This document shows positions 24,053 to 32,783 of a stretch of 64,000 bases of DNA, piece after piece; positions within the stretch are counted from its first letter, which is position 1, and every line of letters starts with the position of its first letter. The notes beneath the pieces are model-generated. The model did not search any database and was not told the DNA's origin. It saw only the letters and a program-made list of their open reading frames with translations. The stretch comes from Burkholderia sp. BCC1644 (lineage in GTDB: Bacteria; Pseudomonadota; Gammaproteobacteria; Burkholderiales; Burkholderiaceae), in NCBI RefSeq assembly GCF_902833225.1, contig NZ_CADFEI010000030.1, positions 1 through 64,000 of the forward strand, given 5' to 3'. The translations under genes were made by a program, and so were the position numbers.

Positions 24053-26267
24053 ACGCGTATTTCCCTTCGCCATACGCGCCGTAGACGGCCTGGCGCCGCG
24101 GCACGTCGTTCAGCACGACGCCGCTGATCGCGATGCCAGCGTTGCGCAGGCGGCGCTCCGCCTCACGGATCTCCGGCATCGAACTGCGGCCGTGCCGCAC
24201 GCACAGCAGGGTCGTCGCGCCATGGCGGCCGATGGTCGCCGCGTCGTGCAGCGCGAGGATCGGTGCCGTATCGACGATGACGATGTCGTAGAGCCGCGAC
24301 GCCGTGTCGAGCAGCACCTTGAAACGGCCGTCGTTGAACAGCTCCGACGTGCGTGCAACCGCACCGCGCGCCAGCACGTCGACGCCGGCGATCGCCGAGC
24401 GCTGGACGCCGCGCTCAAGCGCTCCGCTCGCGATCGCGTCGGGCAGGCCCGGCGCCGGCTGCAACCCGAAGTGACGGTGTGCCTGGCCGCGGCGGATATC
24501 CGCGTCGATCAGCAGCACGCGCTTGCCGCCCGACGCGAACAGCGAGGCCAGGTTCGCGCAGAGGAACGATTTGCCCGCATTGGGCTGCGGGCTCGTGACC
24601 ATGATCACGTGGTGCCCCGACTCGGACATCGTGAACTGCAGCGTCGTGCGCAGGCTTCGGATCGCGTCGACGGTCACATCCTCGGGAATTTCCGATGCGA
24701 GCACGTGCGCGCCCTGCATCGCACGTTGCTGGCTTCGCACGAGACGCCGCTGCTCGCGGCTGTGCGGGACCACCGCATACACCGGCACGCCCAGCGCCTG
24801 CTCGAGATGCTCGGAATGTTCGACACGCCCCCACACCGCCCGCTGTGCGAACGGGGCGGCCACGCCAAGGGCGATCCCGAGACACAGCGACAGCGCGACC
24901 AGCAGCAGGCGCTTGGGCTTGACCGGCTTCACCGGCAGGACCGGCTCGTCGACGGCCCGCACGTTGCCGATCTCGCTTTGCTTGGCGATCTTGAGCTGCT
25001 GTGCGGTGTTCAACAGGTTGGTGTAGAGCTCGGTGTTGACGCGCACGTCGCGCAACACCGCGAGCCCTTCCCGCTCCGTGCTCGGCAATCTCGCTTCGAG
25101 CGCCTTCAGTTCCTGCGCCTTGCCCGCCAGTTCCGCCAGGTTGGCGTCGAGGGCCTGCACGGCCGGATGGCCGTCGGCGAATCGCGCGATCAGGTCGACG
25201 CGCTTCTGCTTGAGTTCGAGCGTGCGCGTCTCGATGTCCACTTCCTGGCCGAGCAGCAGCTTGCCCTGTTCGTCGAGATCGACCGTTCGCGTACGCGAAC
25301 GAAACTCCGCGTACCGCTCCTCGGCATCCTTCAGCGTCTTCTCGACCGTCGGCATGCTGGCCTCGAGCGATTTCAGCGTCGCGGCGGCTTCCTCGCTGCG
25401 GTAATCCCGGTTCTGCGCGACATAGCCGTCGACCACGGCTTTCAGGATCTCGCGAATGCGCTCCTTGTCGTCGCCCTCGAGCGTGACGGACAGGATGCCC
25501 GATTGCTTGGCCTTTTCCTCGACGGTCAGATCGTCCTGGAGCTGCGACACCGCCTCGAGCTGCGGGATGCGCTTGAGCCGAAGTACCGTACCCGGGCGCG
25601 CCTGGAGATCGGCGACCAGCAGCGTCAGCGGCTGCCCCTTGAACTCCCCGTGCGCCGGCACGCCGACCGCGCCCTTCAGCACGACGTCGTCATCCTCATT
25701 CCGGAGCACGTAGCGACCGCCGCCTTCGGCGGTCACGGTGAACCAGAGCCCGTCCAGCACGTCGATGCCGTCGTGGCTCTTCTTGCCGACCGTTTCGAAC
25801 GTGACGACGTTGAACCGCTCGCCGCCCCATGCAAATCGCGACAACCCCCACAGCGGCGGCGCCACGCCGTCGTCGCGGTAGCGACGTGCGACCCAGCGGC
25901 CGATCAGCGGGAAATAGCGCGGTTCGGCGATGACGTTGAGATGCTGCTTCGACACCACCTGGTCGATCACCATGCGCGCGCGCACGAGTTCGAGTTCGGC
26001 GGCGGTCGTACTGCCGTTGTCGAGCAACGCCGCGATGTCGTGCAGCGGCGAATTGCCAGCCGCCGTCGATTCGTTGACCTGGATCGTCGCGTCGACGCGG
26101 TAGATCGGCGTCGCGAACACGACATACAGCAGCCCCAGCAGGAACACGCCGGCCGCGATGCCCAGCACCAACCGCCACCGCGCCAGCACGATGTCGACGT
26201 AGGACGAAAGGGGCGCCTCGTCGTACAACGCCGCGTCGTACAGCCGTGCTTCGGAAAGGTCTGTCAT
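24036..26267 (-). CDS. Exopolysaccharide tyrosine autokinase (Wzz domain plus BY-kinase)
   Basis: A protein of 743 residues of the Wzc/BceF type. The N-terminal Wzz part begins after ~25 residues with a transmembrane helix (LVLGIAAGVFLLGLLYVVFA); a long coiled-coil periplasmic region follows, then a second helix near residue 445 (RLLLVALSLCLGIALGVAAP). The cytoplasmic kinase has Walker A at about 559-567 (SPQPNAGKSF), Walker A' VLLIDADIRRG near 584, and Walker B DIVIVDTAPILAL. Four tyrosines in the last 15 residues (YGAYGEGKYAYETEH) form the phosphorylation tail. It controls polymer length and export. The phosphatase encoded upstream should reverse its phosphorylation. Confidence 0.95.
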   Translation of the reverse strand: MTDLSEARLYDAALYDEAPLSSYVDIVLARWRLVLGIAAGVFLLGLLYVVFATPIYRVDATIQVNESTAAGNSPLHDIAALLDNGSTTAAELELVRARMVIDQVVSKQHLNVIAEPRYFPLIGRWVARRYRDDGVAPPLWGLSRFAWGGERFNVVTFETVGKKSHDGIDVLDGLWFTVTAEGGGRYVLRNEDDDVVLKGAVGVPAHGEFKGQPLTLLVADLQARPGTVLRLKRIPQLEAVSQLQDDLTVEEKAKQSGILSVTLEGDDKERIREILKAVVDGYVAQNRDYRSEEAAATLKSLEASMPTVEKTLKDAEERYAEFRSRTRTVDLDEQGKLLLGQEVDIETRTLELKQKRVDLIARFADGHPAVQALDANLAELAGKAQELKALEARLPSTEREGLAVLRDVRVNTELYTNLLNTAQQLKIAKQSEIGNVRAVDEPVLPVKPVKPKRLLLVALSLCLGIALGVAAPFAQRAVWGRVEHSEHLEQALGVPVYAVVPHSREQRRLVRSQQRAMQGAHVLASEIPEDVTVDAIRSLRTTLQFTMSESGHHVIMVTSPQPNAGKSFLCANLASLFASGGKRVLLIDADIRRGQAHRHFGLQPAPGLPDAIASGALERGVQRSAIAGVDVLARGAVARTSELFNDGRFKVLLDTASRLYDIVIVDTAPILALHDAATIGRHGATTLLCVRHGRSSMPEIREAERRLRNAGIAISGVVLNDVPRRQAVYGAYGEGKYAYETEH

Positions 26268-26299
26268 GGCAAATCCAGTGTCTATCGGGTTCCGGCGGG

Positions 26300-27460
26300 T
26301 CATTTCGCGACCAGCGCGCCGGTCATGCCGGCATTGATGGCGGGCAGCAGCAGCGACAGCACGCGGCTGAGCCGGACGAGGCCGTTGCCGTCGACATAGA
26401 CGACGTCCTTCGGCGCGAGCCTGAAGTCGTTCGCGAGCACCATCGCAACCGGCGACTTGGCGTCGAGATGGAACACGTCGGGCGCGCTCGAGCCGCGACC
26501 TCGAATCACGTAGACCTGCGCAGTGTCGGCCGTGCCGCTGTTGAAGCTGCCGGCCTGCTGCAATGCGTCGCCAAGCGTCAACGAACCGTCGCGCAGCGGC
26601 AGCGCGAGCGTCGGCTTCGTGACCTCGCCCATCACGAATGCACCGCTGTCCTCGCGCGACTGCACGCGCAGCACGTCCCGGTTGCGCAACAGGATGCGGG
26701 CCGGGTCGATCCGTCGGGCGACAAGCTGGGACAGGTTCAGCACGTAATGCTCATCGCCGCGCATCAGCTCGATGCGGCTTCGGTCGGCCGTCGGCTGAAG
26801 GCCGCCTGCGCGATCGAGCGCCTCGACCAGCGTCATCGGCACGTCGTTGATCGGCTGGCCGCCCGGATTGCGCACCTCGCCCTCGACGTAGACCTGCTGG
26901 CTGCGGTACGACGTCACGCGCACGGTGACCTGCGGATCGCGGAACGTCTTCGTCAGCGCGACGCGGAATGCATCGCGGACCTCAGTCGTCGTCCGGCCCG
27001 CGACCGCGAGCGTGCCGACATACGGAAACTGCACGCTGCCGGATTCATCGACGACAAAGCCGCTGACGGGGTCGCTCGGTCGTTGCGTCGACGACGACTG
27101 GCTCGTCGGCGCCGCGGCGGACAGCTCGGGGTGGTCCCACACCGTGATCTGCAGCACGTCGCCGGCACCGATCCGATAGCCGCCCTTCGCGCGCTCACGC
27201 AGCAGCGTGTCGACGTTCGCGGCCGCGTCGCTGTCGTCGCGCATCGATTTCAGCAGATTGACGTCGATTTCCCGGATCGGCACATCGAGCGACTGAGCCG
27301 TCTCGCCGTTGCGCGTGCTGGCCACCGGCAGCTCCTGCGAACCGGTCATACGCATGCCGGGCGCGACAGCGCATCCCGTCAGGAACATGGACAGCATGAG
27401 CGGCGCCAACGCACGCCCCCGCCTGCTTCCTGTCGATACCACGTCAAATGATTTACCCAT
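26300..27460 (-). CDS. Outer-membrane polysaccharide export lipoprotein (Wza type)
   Basis: A protein of 386 residues. The N-terminus ends in a lipobox (LSMFLTGCAVAPG) with the lipidated cysteine near residue 31. The Poly_export domain begins YRIGAGDVLQITVWDHPELS and continues DESGSVQFPYVGTLAVAG; two SLBB domains follow (VYVEGEVRNPGGQPINDVPM; AFVMGEVTKPTLALPLRDG). The C-terminal helix would span the outer membrane in the octameric export pore. I chose the ATG at 27460, 6 bases after GAGG, over the in-frame ATG at 27490. It lies 119 bases after the small secreted protein gene and 32 bases before the kinase gene. Confidence 0.95.
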   Translation of the reverse strand: MGKSFDVVSTGSRRGRALAPLMLSMFLTGCAVAPGMRMTGSQELPVASTRNGETAQSLDVPIREIDVNLLKSMRDDSDAAANVDTLLRERAKGGYRIGAGDVLQITVWDHPELSAAAPTSQSSSTQRPSDPVSGFVVDESGSVQFPYVGTLAVAGRTTTEVRDAFRVALTKTFRDPQVTVRVTSYRSQQVYVEGEVRNPGGQPINDVPMTLVEALDRAGGLQPTADRSRIELMRGDEHYVLNLSQLVARRIDPARILLRNRDVLRVQSREDSGAFVMGEVTKPTLALPLRDGSLTLGDALQQAGSFNSGTADTAQVYVIRGRGSSAPDVFHLDAKSPVAMVLANDFRLAPKDVVYVDGNGLVRLSRVLSLLLPAINAGMTGALVAK

Positions 27461-27579
27461 TGCTGCCTCGTATGTCGCGCTGTCGTTCATTCCGTCCGTG
27501 GCGCGTTGCTCACGGCTGTTTTCGTTGCGTTGCGTGATGGCGCGAGTCGTCTCGCCCCCATCCCGTGGTGTCCGGCCAA

Positions 27580-27984
27580 TCACCATGGCGGGCGGGACCA
27601 GGGCGGCGCCATGCCCGGCCAGTCGTCCGCCGTGCTGTCGGTCCCGCCGGGTGACCGAAGCGGGACGCGTTGCACATTGCGCGTGCGATGCACGGTCGGC
27701 ATGCCCAGCGCGTCGATCGACAACGCACGCATCTGCCGCTCGATCGGCAGTGGCGCATAGTTGCCGGCCAACGGCACGGCGACGCCGGACGCGACCGCCG
27801 GCTTCGCGATCGAACCGCGCCAGGGATTCGACGTTTGTGATGCGGGATCCGCGAGGCCCGTGATCCACCGCGGCGGATTCGGCACTGCGTTCGGCGCGGG
27901 GCGCGCCACCGGCGCGCTACCGTGCGCAGCCGACGCACACGCGAGGCCGACGAGCAGCGCGAAGTGTCGGGTGTGGTGTCGCAT
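27580..27984 (-). CDS. Small secreted protein of the exopolysaccharide operon, unknown function
   Basis: A protein of 134 residues beginning MRHHTRHFALLVGLACASAA; a Sec signal peptide is clear, with cleavage probably after AHG at residue 22. The mature part is about 110 residues, proline- and tryptophan-rich (PNPPRWITGLADPASQTSNP near the start, ending PPWSRPPW), has no cysteine and no domain I recognise. The start overlaps the stop of the tyrosine phosphatase gene as TGATG, so translation is coupled. Its place between the phosphatase and the Wza-type gene suggests a periplasmic accessory of the export machine (inference). Confidence 0.75.
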   Translation of the reverse strand: MRHHTRHFALLVGLACASAAHGSAPVARPAPNAVPNPPRWITGLADPASQTSNPWRGSIAKPAVASGVAVPLAGNYAPLPIERQMRALSIDALGMPTVHRTRNVQRVPLRSPGGTDSTADDWPGMAPPWSRPPW

Positions 27985-28436
27985 CAGCAGCCTCCCCTTG
28001 CGATGGCCGCGGGAATCCGCGCGATCCAGTGCGCAACTGCGTGCTCGATATGACGCGCCACCGCATCGAACACGTCCGCCGACTTGCCGACGGGGTCCGC
28101 GATATCGCGCTTCGTCGCATGGTCGAGCTGGAATACACGGCCACGCGCGAACGGATAGCGGCGCTCGATCTCGCGGCATTGCACGAGCGTCATCGCGAGA
28201 ATCAGCTGCGATTCGCGCACGTGGCCGAGATGTACCGGTTGCGCGATATGGGACGTAATGTCGAAGCCGCGCTCGTGCATGACGTCGATTGCGGCCTGCG
28301 CGGCCGGCCGCCCGGCCAGCGCGATCAGCCCCGCGCAACGCACCTGCACGGACGGCAGTGCGCGCGCCAGCATCGCGCTCGCCATCGGGCTGCGGCATGC
28401 ATTGCCGTCGCAGACGACCAGAATGCGTTCGATCAT
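27984..28436 (-). CDS. Low-molecular-weight protein-tyrosine phosphatase (Wzb/BceD type)
   Basis: A protein of 150 residues with the catalytic P-loop at the N-terminus, ILVVCDGNACRSPMA (CX5R; cysteine at residue 9, arginine at 15), and the general-acid aspartate in DIADPVGKS near residue 115. It dephosphorylates the C-terminal tyrosines of the operon's autokinase and so lets polymer export cycle. The start ATG at 28436 is 8 bases after the initiating transferase stop. The open frame upstream (to 28610) is not family-like. Confidence 0.95.
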   Translation of the reverse strand: MIERILVVCDGNACRSPMASAMLARALPSVQVRCAGLIALAGRPAAQAAIDVMHERGFDITSHIAQPVHLGHVRESQLILAMTLVQCREIERRYPFARGRVFQLDHATKRDIADPVGKSADVFDAVARHIEHAVAHWIARIPAAIARGGC

Positions 28437-28444
28437 GGCCGGGC

Positions 28445-29815
28445 TCAGTAGGCGTTCGGATGAACGAAGCCCTTCAGCACCGTGGCGGCGACAATCTTCA
28501 TGTCGAGCCCGAAGGACCAGTTGCGCAGGTAATAGAGGTCGTGCTGCACGCGGCCGACCATCTTGTCGAGGTGATCCGTTTCGCCGCGATAGCCGTTGAC
28601 CTGCGCCCATCCGGTAATGCCGGGCTTGATCCGGTAACGATGGATGTAGCCCTCGACGAGCGGCCGGTACAGATCGTCGTGCTCGATCGCGTGCGGTCTC
28701 GGCCCGACGACCGACATGTCGCCGCGCAGCACGTTGAAGAACTGCGGCAGCTCATCGAGGCTCGTGCGACGCAGGAACGCGCCGATGCGCGTGATGCGCG
28801 TGTCGCCGCGCGTGGCCTGGTGCACGACGCCTGCCTGCTCGGCGTGCACGCGCATCGTGCGGAACTTGTAGATCCGGAACACCCGGCCATCGGCGCCTTT
28901 CCGGTACTGCGTAAACAACGCGGGGCCCGGCGACGACAGCTTGACCGCCAGCGCGATCACGCCGAGCAGCGGCGTCAGCGCGACGAGCGCCGCAGCCGCG
29001 AACACGCGGTCGAACAGCGCCTTCTGCATCAACGCGCGGTGCGACATCGGCGACGCCACGAGGTTGATCGCCGGCATGCCGACGAGATCCATCATCGTGC
29101 CGCCGAGCAGCGCGATACTGCACATGTCCGGCATGAAGCGGATGTTGATCAGATCGTCGCCGAACGTCTTCAGTACGCGCCGAATCGTCCGTTCCTCGGA
29201 GATCGGCAAGGCGAGCCAGATTTCCGTCGCGGCTTCGGCACGCACGGCCGCGGCGAACTCGGCGAAATCCGCGATCGCCGGGATGATCCCGTTGGACCGT
29301 CCCGCGGGATCGTGAAGCACGACCGGGCGGAACCCGCTTGCTGGGGACAGCGCAAGCGTTTCGATCACCCGCACCGCATGCGCGCCGTTACCGACGATCG
29401 CCACCTTGCGAAGATTCAGGCCGGCATGCCGGACGCGTGCGAGCATCGTGTAGGCGACCAGGCGGATGGCGATGAATCCGCATCCCGCGATCGCCGTCCA
29501 GTAGACGAACCACAGCCGCGACACGTGATCGACACGATGCATCGCGAACAGAAGCACGAGGTTGCAAGCCTGCACGGCGACCCATGCGGCACTGATGCGG
29601 CTGATCATCGCGATCCAGGACCGCCCGCGCCACGACTGGTACACCTGGAATGCCGGGAAGACGGCAAGCGTCAGCATCGCGACGAACGGGACGACCATCG
29701 CGTCCGGCCGGCCGAGCGTATCGTCGTCGAACCGCACATGCGACGCGGCGGCCGCCGCCAGCACCACGACGAGTGCATCGAGCAGGCGCGCGACAATCGA
29801 CTGAACTCCGAACAT
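28445..29815 (-). CDS. Undecaprenyl-phosphate sugar phosphotransferase (initiating transferase, WcaJ/BceB type)
   Basis: A protein of 456 residues of the polyprenyl glycosylphosphotransferase family. Four to five helices at the N-terminus, a Rossmann-like domain (VAIVGNGAHAVRVIETLAL), another helix (FAAAALVALTPLLGVIALAV) and the C-terminal catalytic domain with YKFRTMRVHAE, RRTSLDELPQFFNVLRGDMS, VGPRPHAIEHD and RYRIKPGITGWAQVNGYRGE. It transfers a sugar phosphate, most often glucose-1-phosphate, from UDP-sugar to undecaprenyl phosphate and so starts the repeat unit. The ATG at 29815 has GGAGAAGAG just upstream; an in-frame TTG at 29860 overlaps the previous gene and is less likely. Confidence 0.94.
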   Translation of the reverse strand: MFGVQSIVARLLDALVVVLAAAAASHVRFDDDTLGRPDAMVVPFVAMLTLAVFPAFQVYQSWRGRSWIAMISRISAAWVAVQACNLVLLFAMHRVDHVSRLWFVYWTAIAGCGFIAIRLVAYTMLARVRHAGLNLRKVAIVGNGAHAVRVIETLALSPASGFRPVVLHDPAGRSNGIIPAIADFAEFAAAVRAEAATEIWLALPISEERTIRRVLKTFGDDLINIRFMPDMCSIALLGGTMMDLVGMPAINLVASPMSHRALMQKALFDRVFAAAALVALTPLLGVIALAVKLSSPGPALFTQYRKGADGRVFRIYKFRTMRVHAEQAGVVHQATRGDTRITRIGAFLRRTSLDELPQFFNVLRGDMSVVGPRPHAIEHDDLYRPLVEGYIHRYRIKPGITGWAQVNGYRGETDHLDKMVGRVQHDLYYLRNWSFGLDMKIVAATVLKGFVHPNAY

Positions 29816-29856
29816 GACTCTTCTCCAGGCGGCGCACGACGGCGCCGCATTTGCCG

Positions 29857-31380
29857 TCAAACGCGCCCGTATGCGTCGTCGAAGCGCACGATGTCGTCTT
29901 CGCCGAGATAGCTGCCGGTCTGCACTTCGATGATTTCCAGCGGCAACCGCCCCGGGTTTTCAAGCCGGTGCCGCACGCCGATCGGGATATAGGTCGATTC
30001 GTTTTCGCCGAGCAGGAATTGCTCGTCGCCGCGCGTGACGGTCGCCGTGCCTTTCACGACGGTCCAGTGCTCGGCGCGGTGGTGGTGCATCTGCAAGGAC
30101 AGCCGCGCGCCGGGATCCACCACGATCCGCTTGACCTGGAAGCGCTCACCGCGATCGACCGAGTCGTACCAGCCCCACGGGCGCCGCACGAGCCGGTGCG
30201 TCTCGGCTTCCGCACCCTGCTCGGCCTTGATCCGGGAGACGAGCGACCTGACGCCCTGAACGTGCTGCCGGTCCACGACCAGCACGGCGTCGGGCGTCTC
30301 CACCACCGCCACGTTGCTGACGCCGACACACGCGACGAGCCGGCCTTCCGAATGCGCATAGCACGCAGCGGCATCCTCGAACATCACGCGTCCACGTCCC
30401 GCGTTGCCGTCCTGGTCCTTGTCGAGCGCCGCCCAGACGGCGTCCCACGACCCGAGATCGGACCAGCCTGCGTCCAGCGGAACGGCAACGGCTACCGGCG
30501 GCTCGACCATCATCGACAGCCGCTCCATCACCGCGTAGTCGATTGAATCGGACGGGCTCGCGGCGAACGGTTCCGGCGCCGGGTGAAAGCAGCCGTCATC
30601 CGCATGGCCGTCGCGAATCGCGGCGACGCACGCTGCATGAATGTTCGGCGCCAGCGCCTCGATGGCACGCAGCCAGACACTCGCCCGGACCACGTAAATG
30701 CCGCTGTTCCACCAGTGCGAACCCGACGCGACGTACTGCGCCGCGATCTCCGGCGCGGGCTTTTCGACGAACGCATCGAGCTTGCAGCCGCCGGCGGCAC
30801 CGTCCAGCGCGACCGGAACACCGGTACGCAGATAGCCGAACCCGGAATCGGCATGCGTCGGCCGGACACCGAGCGTCGCGATGCACCCGAGCTGCGCGTA
30901 GCGCAATGCGGTTTCCATCGCGCGCTCGAAGCTTGACGTGTCGTGGATCGCGTGATCGGCCGGCATGACGACCAGCACGGGATCCCCGTGCTCGGCCGCC
31001 GCGAGTGCTGCCGCGAGCGTCATCGCGGGCGCCGTATCGCGGCGCGCCGGCTCGACGATCACGCGTGCGCGAAGGTCGCTGGCCGCAAGCTGCCGCACGG
31101 TGATGTGCCGATGCGCGCCGCCGCATACGACCTGCGCGTCGACCAGCTCGAATGTCGAACCGAGCCCACTCACCCTGCGCAGCGTCGCTTCGAGCAGCGT
31201 TTCCTCGCCGACCAGATGCGTGAGTTGTTTCGGGTGCTGCTCGCGGGACATCGGCCACAGCCGCGTTCCCGCCCCGCCTGCCAGGATCACCGGCACCACC
31301 GCGCCTGCGGCGACATGACGCCGATCCTGCGCCCCCGGACCAGCATGGCACGCATTGTCGACAAACTCGATTGCGCTCAT
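29857..31380 (-). CDS. Mannose-1-phosphate guanylyltransferase / mannose-6-phosphate isomerase
   Basis: A bifunctional enzyme of 507 residues of the ManC/BceA type. The nucleotidyltransferase signature is VPVILAGGAGTRLWPMSREQ, with HPKQL right after; FVEKPAPEIAAQYV follows mid-domain. The C-terminal cupin isomerase has RPWGWYDSVDRGERFQVKRI, HHHRAEHWTVVKGTATV and ENESTYIPIGVRHRLENPG. It supplies GDP-mannose and interconverts mannose-6-P with fructose-6-P. The start ATG at 31380 has GAGGAG upstream. As first gene of the 14-gene operon it indicates a polymer containing mannose or a GDP-mannose-derived sugar. Confidence 0.96.
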   Translation of the reverse strand: MSAIEFVDNACHAGPGAQDRRHVAAGAVVPVILAGGAGTRLWPMSREQHPKQLTHLVGEETLLEATLRRVSGLGSTFELVDAQVVCGGAHRHITVRQLAASDLRARVIVEPARRDTAPAMTLAAALAAAEHGDPVLVVMPADHAIHDTSSFERAMETALRYAQLGCIATLGVRPTHADSGFGYLRTGVPVALDGAAGGCKLDAFVEKPAPEIAAQYVASGSHWWNSGIYVVRASVWLRAIEALAPNIHAACVAAIRDGHADDGCFHPAPEPFAASPSDSIDYAVMERLSMMVEPPVAVAVPLDAGWSDLGSWDAVWAALDKDQDGNAGRGRVMFEDAAACYAHSEGRLVACVGVSNVAVVETPDAVLVVDRQHVQGVRSLVSRIKAEQGAEAETHRLVRRPWGWYDSVDRGERFQVKRIVVDPGARLSLQMHHHRAEHWTVVKGTATVTRGDEQFLLGENESTYIPIGVRHRLENPGRLPLEIIEVQTGSYLGEDDIVRFDDAYGRV

Positions 31381-32038
31381 TTCATGTACTCCTCAATATC
31401 CGGTTCTTCAGCACGCGACGACCCCACGACACTGCCCGGCCATCCGGACTTCGCGCCCATGTCCGCGCTGACGCCGGACAAGCTCCGCCCTCGGTATCCC
31501 GATGCATCGACAACATTCATCCAGGACGTCACTCGTCCATCGATGAATTAATCAATAAATTCGTATTCCTATATGAAATCGAATGCGCCGTTATCGGGCG
31601 AGCGGTTCGATTCCCGCCAGGAATCCAGACGATGAACGGACTGCGAGCTGCTTAGCCGCACGCCTCCGGACCGATGCGCTGACGCCGCGATGGCGTGTCG
31701 GCACGGTTCGGCATGGCAATGGAAATGCCGCGTCCGAGCCATCCCGAATGGATTGGCGCAGGAGCGCGATTGATCAAGTGAAGGCCCGGAATCGACCGCT
31801 TCGCCCCCGCGTCGCGTCCGGATATCGGAATATGGATGTGATTCATGATTGGTCTGGCGTTATGGTATTAACTACTTCGGCACGTGCCATTTAATGCACG
31901 ATCCATGCCATCGAGTCCCATTCTTTTGCTGCAACGCAGAAAAACCTCGATAAACCAATGACCTATGTGCGAAATTGTAAAGGTATGAATAAATCAAAAT
32001 AATCGAGTGCAACGTTTGCGCAACCGAAACGCTCGCAC

Positions 32039-32052
32039 CCGTTACGTAACGG
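32039..32052. promoter_or_regulatory. Perfect 14-base palindrome, possible operator
   Basis: CCGTTACGTAACGG is self-complementary over all 14 bases and lies just beyond the AT-rich stretch upstream of the exopolysaccharide operon. A second GTAACG occurs about 10 bases further on. It may bind a dimeric regulator; nothing in the window names one. Confidence 0.35.
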
Positions 32053-32406
32053 CACGCCGTAACGCACGCCGGACGGGAACATGATCCGGAGCACCCTGAT
32101 CGTTGCCATTGCGGAATGGTTGTGTTCGAAAAAGCACGCTTAATGGATCGTCAAACGCCTTTGCGCGTGTCGGTACCCACCGTCGCAATATCGACACGTC
32201 AACAGTTTCTCGGCACTTTGTCGCGCGTATGGGAAACCGGTGAATATCGGCGGCCAGCAAACCGCAATCCACCCAAAAAAATCTGTCAACCGATTCAAAT
32301 ACCGGCAAGGTGCGCTGGAAATTGCGGACAGCCCCGCTGTCGTGTTGCATGGCAGTCCCGATAGCGGCGGCCAGCCCGGCATCGTCAGTGGATTCGACCT
32401 GACACG

Positions 32407-32772
32407 GTGGCGCGTCGTTCTCGTCTATCAGTGCCGCGAAGCTGTATTCGTCACGACGGCACAACGAAATTGGTCGGCGACTTCGAATCGTTACGCAAGC
32501 GACTCGGAATCGAAGGTGGGAGCGTGGCGGCAGACCATGGGGAGGCGCCTGTGCCGGCCTACGCAGGCAGTGTCTCGAGTGCCGCTCGGGCGTCGTACTG
32601 CACAGGACGGGCGGGAGATATGCCGCACCTGGGCCGCGCTGACCAACACTCAGGCATCCTGCCGGCGCAGACAGTCGTCAGCGAGTTGAAGCAGCTGCTG
32701 GCAATCGCACCACCGGCAGGGTCGCCCGTGCCGGCGCCAGCGCCGAACGCACAAGCGCTGCTGGATGCGTGA
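32407..32772 (+). pseudogene. Possible gene remnant or small hypothetical gene
   Basis: The frame from 32407 to 32772 has codon use like the genome's genes in its last ~50 codons (third positions mostly G or C) and would end ELKQLLAIAPPAGSPVPAPA and a short tail. The first half has no recognisable pattern and no good ribosome site. It may be the 3' end of a decayed gene. I do not recognise any family, and chance is a real alternative. Confidence 0.2.
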
Positions 32773-32783
32773 TATCGACGGGA

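Larger units (their letters stand above)
31381..32783. promoter_or_regulatory. Long AT-rich upstream region of the exopolysaccharide operon
   Basis: This 1.4 kb gap lies between the first exopolysaccharide gene and the c-di-GMP protein gene. Two stretches, about 31540-31580 and 31840-32010, are far richer in A and T than anything else in the window, as expected for promoters and for H-NS binding. A perfect 14-base palindrome (CCGTTACGTAACGG) lies at 32039-32052. The operon promoter presumably reads leftward from here, with a leader that could be several hundred bases. A possible gene remnant lies near 32400-32772. I see no RNA gene or riboswitch I can name. Confidence 0.5.

Noticed and set aside
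13571..31380. Identity with the cepacian (bce) cluster
   Set aside because: UDP-glucose dehydrogenase and acyltransferase genes are missing and DUF4838 and pyruvyl transferase genes are present; only the export and initiation genes are Bce-like.
32042..32464. A 140-codon leftward frame upstream of the exopolysaccharide operon
   Set aside because: No ribosome site, no family pattern and codon use unlike neighbours; chance frame in non-coding DNA.
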